Positions 54,158-64,000 of a DNA stretch of 64,000 nt are shown piece by piece. A program made the translations under genes and the position numbers. Each line of letters starts with the position of its first letter. The stretch's first letter is position 1. The DNA is from Mixia osmundae IAM 14324 (Eukaryota > Basidiomycota > Mixiomycetes > Mixiales > Mixiaceae): positions 273,892 through 337,891 of the forward strand of contig NW_014575553.1 in the NCBI RefSeq assembly GCF_000708205.1, written 5' to 3'. The notes under the pieces are model-generated. The model saw only the letters and a list, made by a program, of their open reading frames with translations, searched no databases and was not told where the DNA came from.

Positions 54158-57100
54158 ATGGCAGCGTATGGCGATGAGAATGCCTACAGGGCCTTCAGAG
54201 ATCATCAGCCGACTGGAAAGACAGCTCTCGCTGTAGTTCCGGCCAGCTCGCTCGATTGCCATGCTGCCTCAACCGTGTTTGCTCAAACGGCAAATCAGCG
54301 TTCTGCGACCAGCAAGCCTGCCCGTAGACCGCTCACGGTCATTGCGATTGGCGAAAAGTCATCGTCGCCGTCTGATGCAAGCTCATGTACACCTAGCAAA
54401 GCTGAACGCGAACGACGTCGGACTGATATGGAGAGACAAGAGATGCATGATCGGTTCGAGAGAGAGATACAGGCTGTCGAAGAGCGTCTAGCGCAAAAGG
54501 AAGTGGACAAAGCCAGGGGACGCAAACCCCGTCCTTCTTCGGGAGCGAGTCAGAGAGCAGGCGATCTCATGTCGGCGCGTCTTGCGTTGCTCGAGGACGA
54601 TGGACAGGATGATGTCGAAACTGACGGGATTGATGTCTACATTCGGTCGGTCTCGTCTGTCGTTGACGGCTGTCTGAGCTCAAACAGCATATGCAGATAT
54701 GCCAAGTGGACGCTGACAGCGTACCCCATAGCCGGCGAAGAGCACGATGCACATGTGCTACCCATTCTCGAGCGGCTCGTCAGGCGGTTCTATTCAGTGC
54801 CAAAATATCAGACCGATGCGCGCTACTTACGCTTCTGGCTGCTTTTTGCACAGTACTTGCCCGCTACCAGCCTGAGCAGTACATCTACTAGCCCCAGAAT
54901 GGCGGTCTATGCTCTGCTGCTTCTTGCCCGGATCGGGCATTTGCATTCGCATCTTTATGAAGAGTTGGCCAGCTTTTTAGAGTGCCAAGCACAACATGAT
55001 CAAGCAGAAACAGCCTATAAGCTTGGGCTGTCCCGCAAAGCAGAGCCGATTGCCCGCCTGAAGAAGAAGTACAAGGCCTTCCTGGCAAGGCGCGCAGAGC
55101 AACTCGAGACCGAGCAGCGGGAGCGCGACGAAGGCAAACGGCTGGCAGTCTTCTGCGACGATGTAAGCTCATTCGCGACGCAAGAATGCCGCTGATAGTG
55201 TGCGCAGACTCAAGTCGCAGGATCTGACAGACATCCTCTGCGAGTCATCTCCGTGTTGAACGGCGTAGAACATCTAGACAAGCTCGAGCAACTGCGGCAG
55301 CAGCCCCTGAAGAACTTTGAGCTCCGCCTTTTGCCGACAGCCCTGCTCGAGCCCATCGACGTTGCGATCCTCCTATCTGGTCGTGGTCATGCGCCTTCGC
55401 AGACAAATGGCCAGCAACGACCCATCGTCAATCTCAGTACACCACTTCATCTGCTCTACCCGCCGGACAGTACAGCTGAGCAATCACTCGAAGAGCTCAT
55501 GGCCTCTCGCTATAATCTACAGCTCGCGGCCTTACCTGACTGGGCCATCGGTACAGCGCTGTCAGTTGACGCCTACGGAGGTGCGACTTCTCTCGCCGGA
55601 ATGACTCGGGCTTACGCGAATGCAGAACCCCTTGCGCCTGCCGTTGTCAGCACGGCCTCATCACCAACCAAGCCTTCAGTACAATTCAACGTCTATCAGG
55701 ATGACGAGCCTGAAGTCGTGTTCCACGCATCGCCCATGCTCGCCCGACGACCGCCATCGCCAACCATGAACACCAGGGCAGCCTTGAATGAAGTTGACGC
55801 AATGTTCAGTGCTACATTGAATCTCAACGCACGAGGAAGGGAGCGCATGCCAAGTGCAGAGTCGCAAGACACGTCACGCTCTTGCTCCGAGCCCGGACCT
55901 GAACCGTCGCAGTACAGCGCTTCAGGTTCGGCGCGAGATACAGGGAGCGACGATGTCCAGTCCGACGATGAGCTCGCAACTCGCCTTGCAACACAGCCAA
56001 GTCAGTTCGCCTCGCAGCTCAGTCAAAGTTTCAGCCAGCCGGGCTTGCCATTCGGCTTCAGTCAGAGTCAGACCGTGATACCCTCCCAAGATTCAGAACG
56101 CTATAGCGACGACGAGGACGCAGAGACTGGTGTTCTGCGCCCGTCGCCCACTGGCGTAGCGTTTGCAGAGGATGATGCAGGACTGTTTGTATCGACACAG
56201 ACGGATACTCGCGCGCGACACCGCCAAACGGAACGATTCGGGCAAGCTTTCGACGCGATGACGCCCATTACCGAGCGCACATGCGAGAATGGCAACACTA
56301 CTCGAGGCGCGCTGTCCTTCATGTCTTTGCCAGCCTCGGTGGCGCTCTCGGAAGGTACAGAACAGTCCCGTACTTCCGAAAACAATACAGACGAGGTCAA
56401 TGGCAACACGTTCAAATTCTGCAAATCTGTACCGGTACATTCGCGCAAATCCGAGCTAGGACACCGCAAGAGGTCGATGGCCTCTGCTCCGTGCGATCCT
56501 TTCGATGCCGCCATCGTTGCGCATCTACTGACGCAGTCGGAACACCTTGCGAGCGTGTCTTTTATCGATATGCGCAACCGGACAGCGCAGCAACTGACAG
56601 CGCTTAACAAGATGGCCAGCGTTCAAGTACAGTCGAGCCGAAAGTCGAGTAGCAGTGCGTCTGGGAAAGACAGCGACCCGTGGGAGCTCGAGCTCGGGAA
56701 CGACGTTTTCTCCGTCCGAGCGAAGCTGGGCGAAGGTGGCTTTGGCGCCGTCTTTGCTGTCTGGAAGCAAGTCAAGCTTTCGCCTGATGAAAGCAACGCC
56801 TTCAGCGATGACGATGACGATGATAGTGATCAGCTAGCAGCGCTCAAAGTCGAAGGCAGAGTCAACCTATGGGAATTTCATGTCATGCATCAGCTGCACC
56901 AACGACTTGCTGTCTACGCGCGGAATTGGTTTGTCAGATGCCACGAGCTTTACGCCTTCAAAGACGAATCATTCTTACTGCTTGACTTTTGCCCGCAAGG
57001 GAGTCTGTTCCATGCGATCAAGTCTGCTCAGAGCAATGGCATAGCCTCCGCTGCCGGCGCGAGTGGCATAGACGAGATGGTGGCGCTCTTCTTCATCATC

Positions 57101-57712
57101 GAGATGATCAAGATCGTCGAAGCTATCCATGCCAGCGGCTTCATTCATTGCGATGTGAAGGCTGAGAACTGCATGATCAGGCTCGAAGAAGTACCTGGCG
57201 GTAGCCGAGCGTGGTCAAGCAAGTATTCACGCTCTGGCGAAGGCGGGTGGAATTTCAAGGGCCTAAGGATGGTCGATTTCGGCCGCATGATCGACATGTC
57301 AGCCTTTCCATCGGAGCAACAATTCCTCGTCGAGTGGACGGAGACTCCAGATCAGCACGACTGCTTGGAAATGCGGAATGGCAAGTCGTGGACTTACGAG
57401 CCAGATTACTACGGTCTTGCCAGTATTGCGCACCTTTGCTTATTCGGTAGGTTCATCGAGACAACAACCGACGAAGACGGGCAGCAATGCCTGACACAGG
57501 GCTTCAGGAGGTATCATCAAGTAGATCTATGGACGCGTTTCTTCGGTCTCATGCTCAATCCTGGACTGGCATTGCCAATCACCGACCGGCTGCGGGAGCT
57601 TCGGTGCGAGATGGAAGATTGGCTCGAAGCCAATTGCGACAAAGGCAGTGGGCTCAAGACGATGCTGAAACGATTGGAGGCATACACCGACTCTGCTGCT
57701 AATTGTAGATGA
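54158..57712 (+). CDS. BUB1: BUB1 spindle-checkpoint kinase with Mad3-type N-terminus
   Basis: Two exons (54158-55162, 55208-57712) give 1,169 residues. The N-terminal TPR domain (CRYAKWTLTAYPIAG, VRRFYSVPKYQTDARYLRFW, HSHLYEELASFLECQ) is the Mad3/BUB1 region I. A long disordered middle carries acidic and Ser-rich motifs. The kinase domain starts near residue 815: GEGGFGAVF, ALKVE (ATP Lys), FIHCDVKAENCM (catalytic loop) and VDFGRMIDM (DFG). All catalytic residues are present, so it should be active. It signals unattached kinetochores. No separate MAD3 gene is in this window. Confidence 0.94.
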
Positions 57713-57759
57713 TCTTGCATGGAGACATTGCATCGTAAGCACATGGTACGGTCGATTGG

Positions 57760-59303
57760 TCAGCTCGAATAGTCTGTGATGGGCCATCAGCGATCTCTCG
57801 TGTGTATGACTGGGTACACTGACAGTATAGATCGTCGATGAGGGGCGTGTAAGTCTGCAAGATCGAGGCGATAAAGCCGAGTAGAGGCTTGCTTTCGAAC
57901 GATCTCGCGAGACTTTCTACTTTGGGCCTGGAGCGCATGCCTACCCCGTCAGCACGACTAAGATGCTCAAAGAAACATGCTCGCCTGGTCCACTGTTCCC
58001 AGAGAGGACCTCGCATGAGATACCAGTAGAATTGCCGGTTCCTCCTCGCGATCTCTGTCTTTTCGGCTTCGCTGATCTTGACTGCACTCTTTGCCATGGC
58101 TCGGCTGCTCGCAGAGCCTCTGTTGCGGAGGACGAGAGCAAGATACTCGACAGTGATAGATGTAACGAACGGCTTGATGTTGCGCACGCCATACTTGCGC
58201 ATCAATGCGACTGCTCGCAGATGTAAGCTACCTGCAATACCTCTTGACTGCACGCACCATAGATGACAGGCCGTAAGATGTATAACAGCTCGCCAAAGCT
58301 ACCCGCTACCGTATCAACGGGTTTGACGAGCTGCTGAGCGGGCATTGCTTCTTCGATCGTCAAGACCTTTGTGAGCAAGAAATCGCTGACGGTCTTTGGC
58401 TTCTCGGTTTGCGCAGATCCGTTGGCTGGCGGGGAGCGCAGTGAGAGCAACGTCGGATGGACATAACCAGTGCGTGAGCCCTTCCAATAGGTCGGGTCTG
58501 CATGGCCATTCGCGTGCCCATTGGCGTGGCCATTGCCATGGGCGAGGGGCGCGTCGCTGTGATTGATCAAGCGTGCGTGAGGTGGCTGGCCTTCTAGCGA
58601 TGTCTGGTGTGTGTCTAGCATGAGTGCAGGGTCGATCTCTCGTTCTGGCACGGGCGGTGTGAGCAGTGAGCGCTTGGTCAGCCGGAGCAGCAGTATCCTA
58701 AGCATGGCTCTTTGCAAGTCGCAATGTCAGTGTGGCCACGCGCTGAGCAGTTGCGCCTCACTTGAAGCTCTCTAGACCGAGCACGACATCCCAGCGTGCT
58801 TCGCTACCCAGCCGCTTCCTCGCCGCCATCTCTGTGAGCAGCTCGAGGAAGCCGACGATGCTGAGACAGCGCGCGACGGTCCGATAGAGGGCGCTGTTGT
58901 CACACCACCAGCGTGTATAGCGAGCATGACTGCTGATCTTGCTCGTCAGGCCTGCCGCTTGTCGTTTGAGCTTGCTCGCTTCCGGCAGAGCGTCTGCAGC
59001 TCTGACGAGGATCGAGTCGTGATAGCTCCCCAAGACGTTGAGGAAAGCATAGAGAGCTTCGCTGGCCATCTCCGAGTCCTGAAACCTGCCCGGGAGGAAC
59101 CAGCTGAGTGAGCGCAGGCTGGACTCGATGCTGCTGATCCGAGAGGCATTGTGCAAGAGGAAGCTCGAATAGCTTCGTGGTAGGCTCGAGACTGCCCGCT
59201 GTACGGAGCTCGGGCTGGCCGAACGTGACATCACCGCCTCCTTGGAGCCCGATGACTTCTCCGCGTACGTCCCTGGCATACTCGTCCCATTCCCTTGGCC
59301 CAT
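57760..59303 (-). CDS. PEX16: Peroxin 16
   Basis: ATG 59303 starts a first exon with SFLLHNASRISSIESSLRSL, SWFLPGRFQDSEMASEALYA and LNVLGSYHDSILVRA, the diagnostic PEX16 block. Middle exons have LRILLLRLTKRSLLTPPVPE, a His/Asn/Gly repeat (HGNGHANGHANGHAD) and LLYILRPVIYG; the next gives FYWYLMRGPLWEQWTRRACF and a final tail. The last intron (57774-57823) joins IDDLY to YYSS and a stop, matching the aromatic end of fungal Pex16. The reading frame continues past that donor, so unspliced mRNA would add a different tail. PEX16 recruits peroxisomal membrane proteins from the ER. Confidence 0.92.
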
Positions 59304-59388
59304 CTATGGTCAGCAGGCACGCTCGCCTTGACTTTGAGCACCGGCTATCTCGTCATCATCGCGGCTTCATTTGACACACACAACAACA

Positions 59389-62300
59389 TCACTCTTGCTC
59401 CCTCACGCTGGCAACATCTTCCTCTTCACTGCCTCCGAGATCCTCTTCATCATACTCTTCCTCTTCTTCCTCGCCGTCCTCTTGATCCTCCTCCTCCTCC
59501 TCCTCCTCATCATCATCATCATCATCATCATCTTCGCCTCTTCCTTCTCCATCCTCTTCCTCGTCACTCTCTTCACCTTCAGGCGCGATAGTACGATCTG
59601 CCGGATCGAGGGGTAAGGGCGCCTGCAAGCCATGGAAGCTGTGATCAGGTCGTTGAGATTGCGAGGCCGGCGGGAGCGGCCCCCAGGAGAAGGAGCTAGG
59701 CGCCGGCGGGACAGTGCCTTGCGGTCGTATGGGCCGCGCCACGGCTGGTGAATGAGCATGAAGTTTCTCATGGGGTCGCGCCCGCCGGGACGTAGGCGTA
59801 GAGGCAACATCGTCTGATGACGATGGCGACGCAGTGGGTATGTTGAATTGTATCAGAGAAGGGGCTGCGATTGTGTTGGGCGGCGCCTTAGGCGTCGATG
59901 TTCCTACAGGCGTGCCAAAGCCGGCGAATGTTGGAGGCGCTGCCTCCCGACGAGTCTTCTGGGGCTGTGGTAACTTCGTAATCGGGCCACGAGAAAATGC
60001 GAGCTGCAGATCGGCAGTGTCCAGTGTGTTCATAGACTCTGCAGTTTGTTTGACAGACGCATCCGTAAAAAGTGGTGTTCTGCCTGGCGTGCGGAGCGTG
60101 CTACTGATTGCCTCGAGCGCAACGCGATGTCTCTCCAACCTTTCCTCGGTCGCTGCGCGTGTCGCTGCGAGATCTGGTTCATCTTTGGTCGCTAAGACAG
60201 ACTCGTCGAATTTACTATGGTGATCACCAGACGTCGGTCCTTTGCTCTGCGGCCGTTTCTGCAGCGTGAGGCGGAGCATGTCAAATCGGATTGCCAGCTC
60301 GTCCAAGCTGTTATTGACCGAGATCGTTGCCGTACTGAGATTGCGCGCGCTTCGAGCTATGTTGTCGAGTGGCGGCGCTTTCAGGCTGGATCGAGATGCG
60401 GTCGAGACCTTTGTCTTGATGGCATCAAGCTGCTCCTCGAGCATTTCTATCGTCGAGCGAGCTTTGTCGCTTGCTTCGCGAATCGTGCGCTGATTTTCTA
60501 GCTGCTCCGGGCCAAGCTGACGGACGCGCACCATCTTGGCAAAGCCAGGATCGCTCTTAGATCGGATGAAACGAGCGCATTCCTCGCGCTTGACTTCGGT
60601 TTTGAATATATCGCTCTGAATTTGCGCAGCCGCAGCTTTCTGAGCGTGCGTCTTGGTCTTGTGAGACTGCACGTCTTCCTCGAGCGCTGCGCAGAGCCGC
60701 GAGAGTTGTTCGAGATCTCCGAAACTCCAATCGCTTGCCTGCAGACTCGCCCTTGCAGCATCGGTCACGCTCGGTTGCATCGGCGCCTTGAGATCTGCCA
60801 GAAAGTCAACACAAATGCGACTATTCTCGCGCAGCTGTGCGCAAAGTCAAGGTCTGCGGTGATCAAACAGCAAGCCACATACCAGCTTGAACTCGGTCTC
60901 CATGATCTGGTGGATCTTGAGGAACTCCTGGGAAATGCCGGATTCTCCGCCTTGCGCCGTGGACACGTTGGGTGGCACACCATCGAGCTTCGGCGCTGTG
61001 AGCTTAGTCAATGGTGACTCTGCCTTTGCTTTGACGGGTGCCTTGGTACTGATGATCTGAGAAGTTGGCGTCTTGGGGCGGGCAGCCTGAGGCTCGGGTG
61101 CGGCAAAGGACAGGGCAGGCGCAGTCTTTGCAGCGAACAAGTTTGCCGGCGAGGACGCGCTGCGTGCAGCTTCCTTCGCGAAAGAGAAGCCAGGTGTAGT
61201 GCGAGGCACGCCGGGCGCAGCATCAGGATTTGGACTCGCCAAGGGAGAGCTCGTCTTTGGCTGGAAGCCGCCAAGGTTTGGGAATAGGCTGCCAGCTGGT
61301 TTTACGTCGCCCTTACTTGCAAAAGGCGATGCAGAACTTGCCGGCTTCTGAGCGATAGGCGACGGTGGCGCAGCGATAGATGGCTGCTTTGGTACAGTCG
61401 CTGCCTGCGGTAAGGGTGCAGGTGGCAAGGGGGTAGAGGCAGACGCAGTCTGCTTGATTGGCAAAGGCGCAGGAGGAAGGGGCGCCGGGGGTAGCGGTGC
61501 AGCTGACACACGCTGGGCGACTTGAGGCCTGTCTGGATTTGTGGTCGGTAGAGCTTTTGGCGGCGTTGGCAGCTCGACCTTTGCGAGCGACTTGTTCTGA
61601 GGGATCGGCATCGGTGGTGGAGGCGCGAAAAGTGATTTGGACTCAGCAGCAGGCGTGGACTGAGCTATTGGCTTGACTTGTGGGATTGGTGCGGGCGGCG
61701 GTGGCGCGAAGAGACTTGAGGCTTTCTCAACAGTCTTAGTCTGCGGTATCGGTGCAGGTGGCATCGGTGCGAACAGAGGCGCTGTCATTTTGTCGGTCGG
61801 TGTGCCCTGCGGCAAAGGAGCAGGAGGCGCGGGCGCAGGAGACATAGACGTAGGGCTCGGCGCTGCTTCAGGCTTTGCCTTAGGCGAAGCGGAGGCCGAT
61901 GCATGAGCTGAACCCAAATCGAGTGAGACGCTGGACGATGCTACAACACTGGGCTCAGGAGACGCAGAGGCCGGTGAGATCGGTGCGGGCACGCTGATAG
62001 CTGAGGGTCTTGCTTCCTTTGTTGGCGGTGGAGCCAGCTTCTCGACCGCAAGGCCTCCGAAACTGAGCGAATCTACGTCCGCAGATTGCTACAAACGCAT
62101 GTGAGCCAATTGCGAGGACACCCGAAGTAACGACACGTACAGGGACAACCTTCGCTTTAGCAAGCTCTTGCGCGGCAGCATGTGAGGAGCTGCTGGGCGA
62201 GCCTATCGATTGACCAAATCCAGGGAAGCCCGATCCAGACTTGCCGAATGGACTTGCGCCAGTCGCAGCAGATTGTCCAAACGAGCTACCGAAGCCAAAG

Positions 62301-64000
62301 CCGACGGAAGCGGGCTTGGGAGCTGGCGTGCTTGCACCGAAAGGTGAGGCACCGGCTGGCTGAACGAAAGCTTTTGGTGCGCCAAAGGGCGACGGGCTAC
62401 TTGGAGTGGTCGATTGACCAAAGACAGGCGCAGATGGTGTACTCATCTGTCCAAATGAGGGTACAGCAGGCTTGGTCGTCGAGCCGAAAGCAGGCGTGCC
62501 GCTTGCACCCGGCGAGCTCGTCGTCCGCAAACCAAATGCCGATGACGCGGGTATGCCGAATGGACTGCTCCCTGAGGGTGTGCCGAATGGGGATGCGCCG
62601 AAAGGTGTGGGCGCAGTGGCTGGTTTGCCGAATGCTGCAGGTGTAGCAGTCGACGCTCCAAACGGAGAAGGCGCAAAAGTGGTAGCAGGTGGATTAGACG
62701 CGGATACTGGCGTGCCTGACCTGGTGTCTTCCAGCATCGCCCCGGAAGTATCAGAGCTATCTCGCATGGCAGTAAAGGCAGAGGATCCGAATGCAGCTGG
62801 AGTAGCCGATGCAGGTGTTGGGGCTATCGAGCCAAAAGAAGCTGGGGCAGCAGCACCGAAAGAGGCAAAGCCAGTCGGCTTGCTCCCTGACGAGCTGAAA
62901 GGACCAAAAGGAGAAGCGCTAGGCTGAGCAGGTTGGCCAAAGGCCGGCTTCACGCCAAAAGCAGAGGCGCCCAGACCCGAAGGAGCCCCAAAGGCGGAAG
63001 GCGCACCGAAGGCGGGTTTGGAGACCGCAGGCGCGCCAAAGCCTGCGAATGCCGTAGTCGATGGAGCAGGTACTGTTGGCGGTGGCGCTTGTGCTGCGCC
63101 TGGGACCACGAGACCTGCGTATCGGCCTCCTTGCTCGCTGATGAGGTGCCAGGCAGAGAGACAGCCATCGCTCGTAAAGGCATACAGTATCGGCATGGGC
63201 GGTCTCGGCTGGGACTCTACGTTGATGGGTGGTAGCTCATCTGTCGCAGTGAGGTCTAAAGCCAGACCGACTGGAAAGGTATCTTCAGAGGTTGCATCGG
63301 AGATGGGCAAGGCGGGTCTTTGGGATTCTTCTATCTGCAGCGCCGCCCATTGAAATTGTCCGTCGGGGGACTGGATCTGTGCAATGCATCCTAGCTCTGA
63401 GCAAGCTGCACTAGCCATGAAGAGCCAGTGTTTGAGTGGCTGCCAGTTTTTCAGCCGCTCGCTGAACCGTCGCGGCCGCCTGGCATCCCATAGACCGAAA
63501 GCCTGAACAGGATCCAGAAAGCGGGTATAGGTCGGCTCTACGCCTGCTACGAGAGAGACGGCATAGACATCTGTGAGGGGAACGAAGCTTGTCGGATCGT
63601 CGTCTGGCGTTGGGGCAGAGGCATATGTGACCAGGTAGACGGTGTTCTCGATCCATTGGACATCGATTGCTGAACAACGTGGTCAGCGTAGCATACGACT
63701 TGAGCAATCGTGCATACCTAAGCTGTCTGCGAGTGCTGCTGGCTTGGGTATCGTTGCTTTGTGTTCGCCTTCGGGCGTGTATTGAAGCAATTGGCCGGAT
63801 TGTGTGCCGCAGACGATCTGCTTGCCCTTGACGGACCAGCACGCACACAGCGCAGCTTGGTCGATGGAAGCTATGAAGCTCTGCGTGTCCAGGTTGAAGA
63901 TCGACAGCAGGCCAGTGGACGAGATGGACGCGACGAGTTCGGGTCGTGCATCTGGATTGGGTATGAGCTCGACGAGCGAGCTCGAGTCTGGCGTTGCTGT
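59389..64000 (-). CDS. NUP159: NUP159/NUP214-type FG nucleoporin (cut by right edge)
   Basis: From the right edge the frame encodes beta-propeller blades (ASISSTGLLSIFNLDTQSF, CWSVKGKQIVCGTQSGQLLQ), then an FG-repeat region from about 63090 to 62170 with many PFG, AFG and FGxPS repeats, a Pro/Ala-rich spacer with repeated PPAPIPQ units (61990-61200), a helical part (EGVPP.., TEFKLVC, then DWSFGDLEQLSRLCAALEED) and an acidic C-terminus. The helices from 60780 to 60300 fit the Nup82/Nup88-binding coiled coil. It lies on the cytoplasmic face of the nuclear pore and helps mRNA export by activating Dbp5. Introns at about 60780-60850, 62080-62100 and 63660-63720. The N-terminus lies outside the window. 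Confidence 0.92.
59460..59545. repeat. Trinucleotide repeat coding an acidic run in NUP159
   Basis: On the + strand the sequence is a run of TCC, then TCA triplets (CCTCCTCCT then CATCATCAT). Read on the minus strand it encodes consecutive Glu and Asp residues near the NUP159 C-terminus. Being perfect triplets, it is likely to vary in length between strains. Confidence 0.75.

Noticed and set aside
61140-63100. Long + strand Gly/Ala-rich frames opposite NUP159
   Set aside because: They arise from repeated FG and PPAP codons read backwards; no start context or homology.
1-64000. Transposon, retroelement, CRISPR or integrated virus
   Set aside because: No terminal repeats, polymerase or transposase motifs, or spaced direct repeats were found; all long frames belong to host-type genes.

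Overview
This window is nuclear DNA of a compact fungal genome. About 36 protein genes sit in 64 kb, roughly one per 1.8 kb. Intergenic gaps are short, many gene pairs diverge from shared promoters of 90-250 bp, and most genes carry several 40-60 bp introns with GTGAGT-like donors, CTGAC-like branch sites and CAG acceptors. Gene content (Fps1-like aquaglyceroporin, Ppn2, Iml2, Hua1, Nus1, a combined Mad3/Bub1 kinase) and intron density point to a basidiomycete. The compactness would suit a small Pucciniomycotina genome, but the species cannot be proved from this sequence. No retroelement, provirus, CRISPR array or bacterial island was seen. Gene models were built by eye from splice signals and reading frames; where exon ends are given, the phases were checked, otherwise only the span is claimed.

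Left part (1-24 kb): a P450 cut by the left edge, an EVE-domain (THYN1-like) protein, two unrecognised proteins, a Ppn2-like phosphatase, a magnesium-chelatase-like lid protein, an ER thioredoxin/PDI protein ending in KDEL, a BEM46-type hydrolase, a small membrane protein, a mitochondrial-type PP2C, an S28 serine peptidase, Hua1, ATP synthase subunit 4, an aquaglyceroporin, a pyruvate-dehydrogenase-kinase-type GHKL kinase and a secreted alpha/beta hydrolase. Middle part (23.9-38 kb): a remarkable tRNA-Ser(CGA) gene, a GRAM-domain membrane protein, a 1.3 kb gene-poor stretch with ambiguous bases and two inverted repeats, an FMN reductase, a protein with an HSF-type DNA-binding domain at its C-terminus, a secreted beta-trefoil-like protein, two membrane proteins and HSP90. 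Right part (38-64 kb): NUS1, an ABCB transporter, NOP7/pescadillo, IML2, MRE11, ROK1, BUB1, PEX16 and NUP159/NUP214, cut by the right edge.

The most unusual object is the tRNA-Ser(CGA) at 23950-24098. Besides a normal 17-nt intron after position 37, its T-loop is split by a 50-nt insert with all the marks of an mRNA-type (spliceosomal) intron: GTGAGT at the 5' end, TGCTGAC inside and CTCAG at the 3' end. Removing both inserts restores a complete type II tRNA: 7-bp acceptor stem, 5-bp anticodon and T stems, a TTCGAAT loop and the discriminator G expected of eukaryotic tRNA-Ser. A T5 tract follows. A second theme is a high number of apparent GC-AG introns (six candidates, two of them in NUS1). 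A third is heat-shock logic: a perfect three-unit heat-shock element lies between the divergent HSP90 and NUS1 genes, and an HSF-type protein is encoded in the same window.
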